64,000 nt of DNA from Candidatus Bathyarchaeota archaeon (lineage in GTDB: Archaea; Thermoproteota; Bathyarchaeia; Bathyarchaeales; Bathycorpusculaceae), in contig JAOZHZ010000020.1 of NCBI GenBank assembly GCA_026014615.1, positions 1 to 64,000 on the forward strand. The letters are read 5' to 3'. A model generated the notes under the pieces. It saw only the letters and a list, made by a program, of their open reading frames with translations, searched no databases and was not told the origin of the DNA. Shown here piece by piece: positions 60,110 to 64,000 of the stretch. Position numbers and translations under genes: made by a program. Position 1 is the first letter of the stretch. Each line of letters starts with the position of its first letter.

Positions 60110-62827
60110 TTAGTTTCGTCGTCTGAGGGCTATGGCTACAACCACTATGACCGCTATAGCGATGACAGTTGCAGATATAACGATGTATGTTGTGGTTGGC
60201 ACTCCACTTGCATGTGGAACATCTGCTGGGCTTGGCAATGGAGTTGTCTCAGTAAGGGTAGACTGCGGAGTTGCGGAAGAGGTAGTAGCTGGTTGCAGGT
60301 TTGTTGATTGCGGTGCCACTGATGGCTGGACAGCTTGGGTTTCTTCTACGCCGAAAGTTGATTCTGCATGTGATCCGCCGTAAGCTGCTGACCCATCAAA
60401 TGTTGCTGTAACTACGTATTCTCCTGGAACTGGTGGTTGCCACATCTTCTTGAATACACCATTGATGTCGCTTGTGACTGTGCCGATGTCTTGGAAGTTA
60501 CCATTCGGGTCAATAGCCGTCAAATGCACCGAAACACCTTGCGCGTCGGCTGGAAATACCTGCTGTCCATATAGGTATTCCATCCATGCCTGCTGGTCAG
60601 CGTCGGAAATTGCTGGGGTACCTTCAGCGCCTGGAGACTGGTCAGTAACTGTTCCTTCTATCATAACGTTATGTCCTATCTCGATGACTTTGTTTGATAC
60701 GGTAACGGTTGTGGCACTGGGTCCTTTGCCGTAACAATAGATTTTGTTGTCGTATATGTTGAGGCTGACTAGACGACCATCGCCTATAGCAACGCCTGAA
60801 CCTGCTGCCATGGCTGCGCTCCAGTGAAGCACTTTCCAGATTTCTGTTCCGTCTGTTGCGTTAACGCACCGCAAGTATGAACCTCGAAATAGAGGTTGAG
60901 TAGGTGAGTGCTCGCTAGTAGTAAGGTAGAGTTTGCCGTCTGCAATTGCAGCTATGCCAACGGGGTAGTTGCCGTAAGGGGATTCGAAGCCAACTTGCTC
61001 TGCCGTATACTGCCAAACAACGTCTCCAGTGGTAATGTTGTAGGCTGTCACTTGACCGCCGTAGCCGTAGCTGAAGAACTTGCCGTCATAGATTCCGCAG
61101 CAATCAGCTGTGCTTAATCCGTAGTATTGCATCTGTGATTCAGGTTCACTTTCCCATATCTGTTCGCCTGTTGTGAGATTAAAACCCCAGTATTGCCTTG
61201 TCAAGTCTTGCCTATAGATGAAAACGTCGTCTTCTGGACTTATAGATTCATACTTCATTGCGCGATAGGTGTTTACATCTTGCCCAGATATGCCAGCGGC
61301 GTTTGGCGGGGTAAATGTGTAGTTCCACAAAAGTTTGCCTTCTTCGCCAGATTTCAGACTCAAAGCCCACATGTTGCCTAAAATCAATCCTCTATCATCG
61401 TTTTGCCCTGAGGTTCCACCGATAACGAATTGGTCTTCACGAACTACTAGAATGCTGCCTTGCACTGCAGGTATAGACACGTTCAAAGAGTAGCCGTTAT
61501 TTCCGTCATAAGTCTCATTTAAGCCGGGTCGCCACATCCAGTAGTAGTTGCTTGTCCAACTTTCTTTCCACCAAATTGCTTGAGTAGTATTCCAGCACTG
61601 CAAATAATACCGTGGATTTGTCGCGCTTCCGTAATTCTGCAGGTTGTATCTCAGTATGCTTCCATCTTTTCCGTAAACTTGCCCGGCTGATGAACCTCCG
61701 AATCGACCTCCGCTTGCAAATGAGGGCACATTGTTTACGCTACACATGTAGTTTCCAGTGAATGCATCGTACATACGCCATGTATTTGGGGTATTTGGAT
61801 CGGAAGTGCTCCACAGATAAGCCATGCCTCCGTGCTGGTTAGGCGAATCATAGTTAAGTATTTGACCGAATGCCAGTGATTCCCCAGGTATGCTGCCTGA
61901 GGAAGATTGACTGACTCCTGAAACAGGACCAGTCGTGTTATAGAAGTACTCTGTTTCGCCTGTGTTGAGGTCAACGCAGTACCAGCCTTCTTTCGGTAGA
62001 GATTGAACGTTGTAGTAGAGTTTGCCGTTGAGAATTATTGGCGGCGTTAAACTGAGCCCTTCATAATGAGAGCCTTGATAGCCAATGTCACCATAACGGG
62101 AGTCCATGATACCTCCAGCCCAGTACTGTTTTGTCCAGAGTATGTGTGGGCTTTCTGGTCCTGGTCCGTAGGCAAAGTTAGTGTTTGAGTATATTATCTG
62201 AGCTGCACCGGCTAGCCAGTTTCCTGTTAGCACATACCATCCTCTGTTGGCGCTGTTGATTGGGCGTTCCCAGTAGCCTGTTGGAACGGAGGGTTCAGTC
62301 CAACCCACTATTGGGTCTGTTTGAACCTTTAGGATTACTGGATCGCTTGTGCTGGCGGCATAGGTATCGTTGACGTAATCTGGTTTGCTAAGAGGCACGT
62401 CGCTGTAGGGAGGTAGTGGAAGCCCAGTTATTGTTTGACCCGGAAATCGAGCAACAATGGTGTAGTCACCAACCTGATCAGGTGTGTATAGTGCATAGCC
62501 ATTTCCAACTGGATCTGAAGTGAAGGGCCCCAGAGTCTCTAAGCTACCGTCTGGCTTTGTGATATCCACGTAGAATGTCCATCGGTCTCCATAAGCTCCC
62601 GACGCAGTTGGCGGTGGGTCCTGAAGCCAAAAGACAATGATTTCTTGTTGATTAACGCCTATTGGATTGTTTGAGAGCGAAACGAAACACCACGAAGGGT
62701 TGGTCCACGCGGGTGTATGTGCAGAAGCGGGCACAGCAACGATTGCAACAGCCATTGTCAACAACAGAAACAACGCCAAAAGGGAAATTTTCATTTTTGA
62801 AAATTTATTATTCGTTCTCGTCTCCAT
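60110..62827 (-). CDS. PQQ-like beta-propeller surface protein, intact, longest paralogue
   Basis: A 905-residue intact paralogue, the reference for the family. Signal peptide (LLALFLLLTMAVAIVAVPAS), N-terminal Ig-like domain (ITKPDGSLETLGPFTSDPVG), linker EPSVPTGYWERPINSANRGW, propeller (GEQIWESEPES, GTEIWKVLHW), C-terminal Ig-like domain (VSVHLTAIDPNGNFQDIG), a long Ser/Thr/Pro region, one membrane helix and RRRN. ATG 62827. Closest in sequence to the frameshifted 20961-23676 gene. Confidence 0.9.
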   Translation of the reverse strand: METRTNNKFSKMKISLLALFLLLTMAVAIVAVPASAHTPAWTNPSWCFVSLSNNPIGVNQQEIIVFWLQDPPPTASGAYGDRWTFYVDITKPDGSLETLGPFTSDPVGNGYALYTPDQVGDYTIVARFPGQTITGLPLPPYSDVPLSKPDYVNDTYAASTSDPVILKVQTDPIVGWTEPSVPTGYWERPINSANRGWYVLTGNWLAGAAQIIYSNTNFAYGPGPESPHILWTKQYWAGGIMDSRYGDIGYQGSHYEGLSLTPPIILNGKLYYNVQSLPKEGWYCVDLNTGETEYFYNTTGPVSGVSQSSSGSIPGESLAFGQILNYDSPNQHGGMAYLWSTSDPNTPNTWRMYDAFTGNYMCSVNNVPSFASGGRFGGSSAGQVYGKDGSILRYNLQNYGSATNPRYYLQCWNTTQAIWWKESWTSNYYWMWRPGLNETYDGNNGYSLNVSIPAVQGSILVVREDQFVIGGTSGQNDDRGLILGNMWALSLKSGEEGKLLWNYTFTPPNAAGISGQDVNTYRAMKYESISPEDDVFIYRQDLTRQYWGFNLTTGEQIWESEPESQMQYYGLSTADCCGIYDGKFFSYGYGGQVTAYNITTGDVVWQYTAEQVGFESPYGNYPVGIAAIADGKLYLTTSEHSPTQPLFRGSYLRCVNATDGTEIWKVLHWSAAMAAGSGVAIGDGRLVSLNIYDNKIYCYGKGPSATTVTVSNKVIEIGHNVMIEGTVTDQSPGAEGTPAISDADQQAWMEYLYGQQVFPADAQGVSVHLTAIDPNGNFQDIGTVTSDINGVFKKMWQPPVPGEYVVTATFDGSAAYGGSHAESTFGVEETQAVQPSVAPQSTNLQPATTSSATPQSTLTETTPLPSPADVPHASGVPTTTYIVISATVIAIAVIVVVAIALRRRN

Positions 62828-62893
62828 TTATACAAATTACCTCCATTTTGTAATTCATGGACACCAAGATTCCATAGTTTCTAATAAGTGGCG

Positions 62894-62908
62894 CTCACTT
62901 ATCGTGAG
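62894..62908. promoter_or_regulatory. Operator-like perfect palindrome upstream of the fourth propeller gene
   Basis: CTCAC-TTATC-GTGAG, 67-81 nt ahead of the start at 62827. The flanking block is conserved upstream of the neighbouring paralogue at 59852-59866, so the site arose with the gene duplication and has been kept. Confidence 0.5.
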
Positions 62909-63000
62909 TACAAAAAATGGTCAACCAAATCTTTGATAACACAAACACAAATCCAAGAAATTTCATAAATAGAAAGCAAAACAAAGATAAACGTTCTTGA

Positions 63001-63096
63001 GGATTTGCTGGGGCTCTGGACGGAAATCTTAGGAGAGAAAGAAATGAAAACCAACAGCAAAGTTGGAGCTCACTTCTCCAGAGCCCACGTAGCCCC
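63001..63096 (+). repeat. Propeller-associated palindromic element, copy E
   Basis: Opening arm GCTGGGGCTCTGGA, closing arm TCCAGAGCCC-ACGT-AGC. CGGAAATCTTAGGAGAGA is nearly identical to copy C; the inner hairpin is CCAAC-AGCAA-AGTTGG (63051-63066). It lies 66 nt beyond the stop of the 63163 gene. Confidence 0.8.
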
Positions 63097-63128
63097 TAAT
63101 TCTCTATGCCTCAACAATTTTGCCTAAC

Positions 63129-63147
63129 AAAAAAAGAAAAAAAGAAA
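63129..63147 (-). terminator. T-rich terminator of the fifth propeller gene
   Basis: Minus-strand AAATTTCTTTTTTTCTTTTT follows the stop codon by about 16 nt. Confidence 0.5.
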
Positions 63148-63162
63148 TTTTTGGGTTCTTGA

Positions 63163-63999
63163 TTATCTGTGTCTTCTCAGCGCCAGTACCACTGCAGCTG
63201 CAACGATCACTATAACCGCTAAGACTACGGCTATGTAGGTGGTTGTTGATGTTGCACTAGTAGAAGGCTGAGGAGCCTCACTGGGCAAAGGCGAAACAGA
63301 CTGAACAGGAATACTCGCAGATACAGATGGAACGGCAGTTTCTGTGGGTGCCTGCGTTACTACTGGCGTTGCTGCGGAACCTGCGGCTGCTTCTGAGACT
63401 ACAAATGAGGTGCCTGCTTCGGAGCTGTAATATGATTCTGAACCTTCGAAAGTAGCGGTGACAGTGTAGAGTCCTGGAACAGGCGGCGTCCAGTCAATAG
63501 CATAGTTACCGAGAATGTTGCTTGTTGCTATGCCTATGTCTTGGAAGTTACCGTTCGGGTCAATAGCCGTTAGGTGCACTTTAACTCCTTGTGCGTTTGC
63601 AGGTTTGGATTGTTGCATGTAGACGTACTGCATCCACGCGGTCATGTCTTCGTCAGACATCGCTGGGACACCGTCGGGGAAGCGTGCGGCTTGCTCTGTC
63701 TGTGTCGTTCCTGCTGCCATGTCCATTACCGTCCCCTGAATTAGTACGCTGCTTCCCAACGGAACGTGGCTGTCTGAGGTAACTGTAGTTACCGTTGGTC
63801 CCTTTCCGTAGCAGTAAATTTGGTTATCGTACATGTTCAAACCCACTAGGTAGCCGTCTGCAACGTAAACACTCCCGTGAGGGTTGATTTTCCAGATTTC
63901 TTGACCAGTTGTGGCGTCGATGCATCTTAAGTATGAGCCTCTCCAGAACGGTTGCGTAGGCGAGTGCTCTGAGGAGTAGAAGTATAGCTTTCCTTCAGC
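63163..63999 (-). CDS. PQQ-like beta-propeller surface protein, 5' end beyond the window
   Basis: The C-terminal 278 residues of a fifth paralogue; the frame is open to the window edge. Visible: last blades (EHSPTQPFWRGSYLRCIDAT, GQEIWKINPHG, VADGYLVGLNMYDNQIYCYG), the Ig-like domain with its inserted loop (VKVHLTAIDPNGNFQDIG), a Ser/Pro linker, one membrane helix and a basic end. Translation can be traced above the first internal ATG at 63846. Confidence 0.88.
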   Translation of the reverse strand, partial: AEGKLYFYSSEHSPTQPFWRGSYLRCIDATTGQEIWKINPHGSVYVADGYLVGLNMYDNQIYCYGKGPTVTTVTSDSHVPLGSSVLIQGTVMDMAAGTTQTEQAARFPDGVPAMSDEDMTAWMQYVYMQQSKPANAQGVKVHLTAIDPNGNFQDIGIATSNILGNYAIDWTPPVPGLYTVTATFEGSESYYSSEAGTSFVVSEAAAGSAATPVVTQAPTETAVPSVSASIPVQSVSPLPSEAPQPSTSATSTTTYIAVVLAVIVIVAAAVVLALRRHR

Positions 64000-64000
64000 G

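Noticed and set aside
20824-63096. Palindromic elements as integron attC sites
   Set aside because: They follow genes in one orientation like cassette sites, but the ends do not match the RYYYAAC/GTTRRRY core, and no integron integrase is present; the only recombinase is 10 kb or more away and of another type.
20824-63096. Palindromic elements as a known riboswitch
   Set aside because: No cobalamin, TPP, fluoride, c-di-GMP or SAM motif is present, and they lie beyond the 3' end of the genes, after a T-rich terminator.
1-64000. CRISPR arrays, rRNA genes and insertion sequences
   Set aside because: No regularly spaced repeats, rRNA-like stretches or transposase frames were seen.

Overview
The window is archaeal chromosome, most probably from the TACK branch and plausibly a Bathyarchaeia-like lineage (inference). 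Directly visible markers are a histone, two Alba proteins, a thermosome subunit, RNA polymerase subunit K, ribosomal proteins S17e, S25e, S26e and L40e, a type V FBP aldolase/phosphatase, a Fae-Hps fusion and a radical SAM enzyme resembling the tetraether lipid synthase Tes. S25e and S26e together point to TACK or Asgard archaea. TTG and GTG starts are common.

Layout. 1-2.1 kb: end of a surface lectin-like protein, a Gdt1-type transporter and a parvulin. About 2.2-11.0 kb: an integrated virus-derived element, with small genes reading right, a leftward module with a tail-hub-like protein, a paired-operator divergent promoter, a rightward replication-like module around a P-loop ATPase, and a tyrosine recombinase. 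11.1-15.4 kb: copper/redox cluster (PadR-type regulator with a Cys-rich tail, YHS protein, CopA, protein disulfide oxidoreductase). 15.6-20.8 kb: tRNA-Arg(GCG), glycosyltransferase group, FBPase, RHH regulator, tRNA-Arg(CCG). 20.9-24.6 kb: a frameshifted beta-propeller surface-protein gene with a divergent TrmB-type regulator. 24.7-51.7 kb: housekeeping genes (Dph6-like, L40e, AspRS, Alba, CDP-alcohol transferase, S26e, dihydroorotase, thermosome-rpoK, TrpB2, S25e, Tes, histone, S17e, glycerate kinase, SAM hydrolase, M32 peptidase, HTH-Fae-Hps). 51.8-64 kb: an MFS transporter, then four more beta-propeller paralogues on the minus strand with another TrmB-like regulator.

Most notable. (1) Five copies of an approximately 80-98 nt imperfect-palindromic element, one just 3' of each beta-propeller paralogue. 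(2) Two of these paralogues are interrupted at the same domain junction, one by a frameshift and one by an in-frame TGA; each has a divergent TrmB-like gene. (3) A separate dispersed repeat in three intergenic copies. (4) Genes that lack any ATG/GTG/TTG start but have a Shine-Dalgarno-like site at the right distance from an ATA, ATC or ACG codon, including rpoK. (5) A helix-turn-helix domain fused to Fae-Hps. No CRISPR array, rRNA or insertion sequence was seen.
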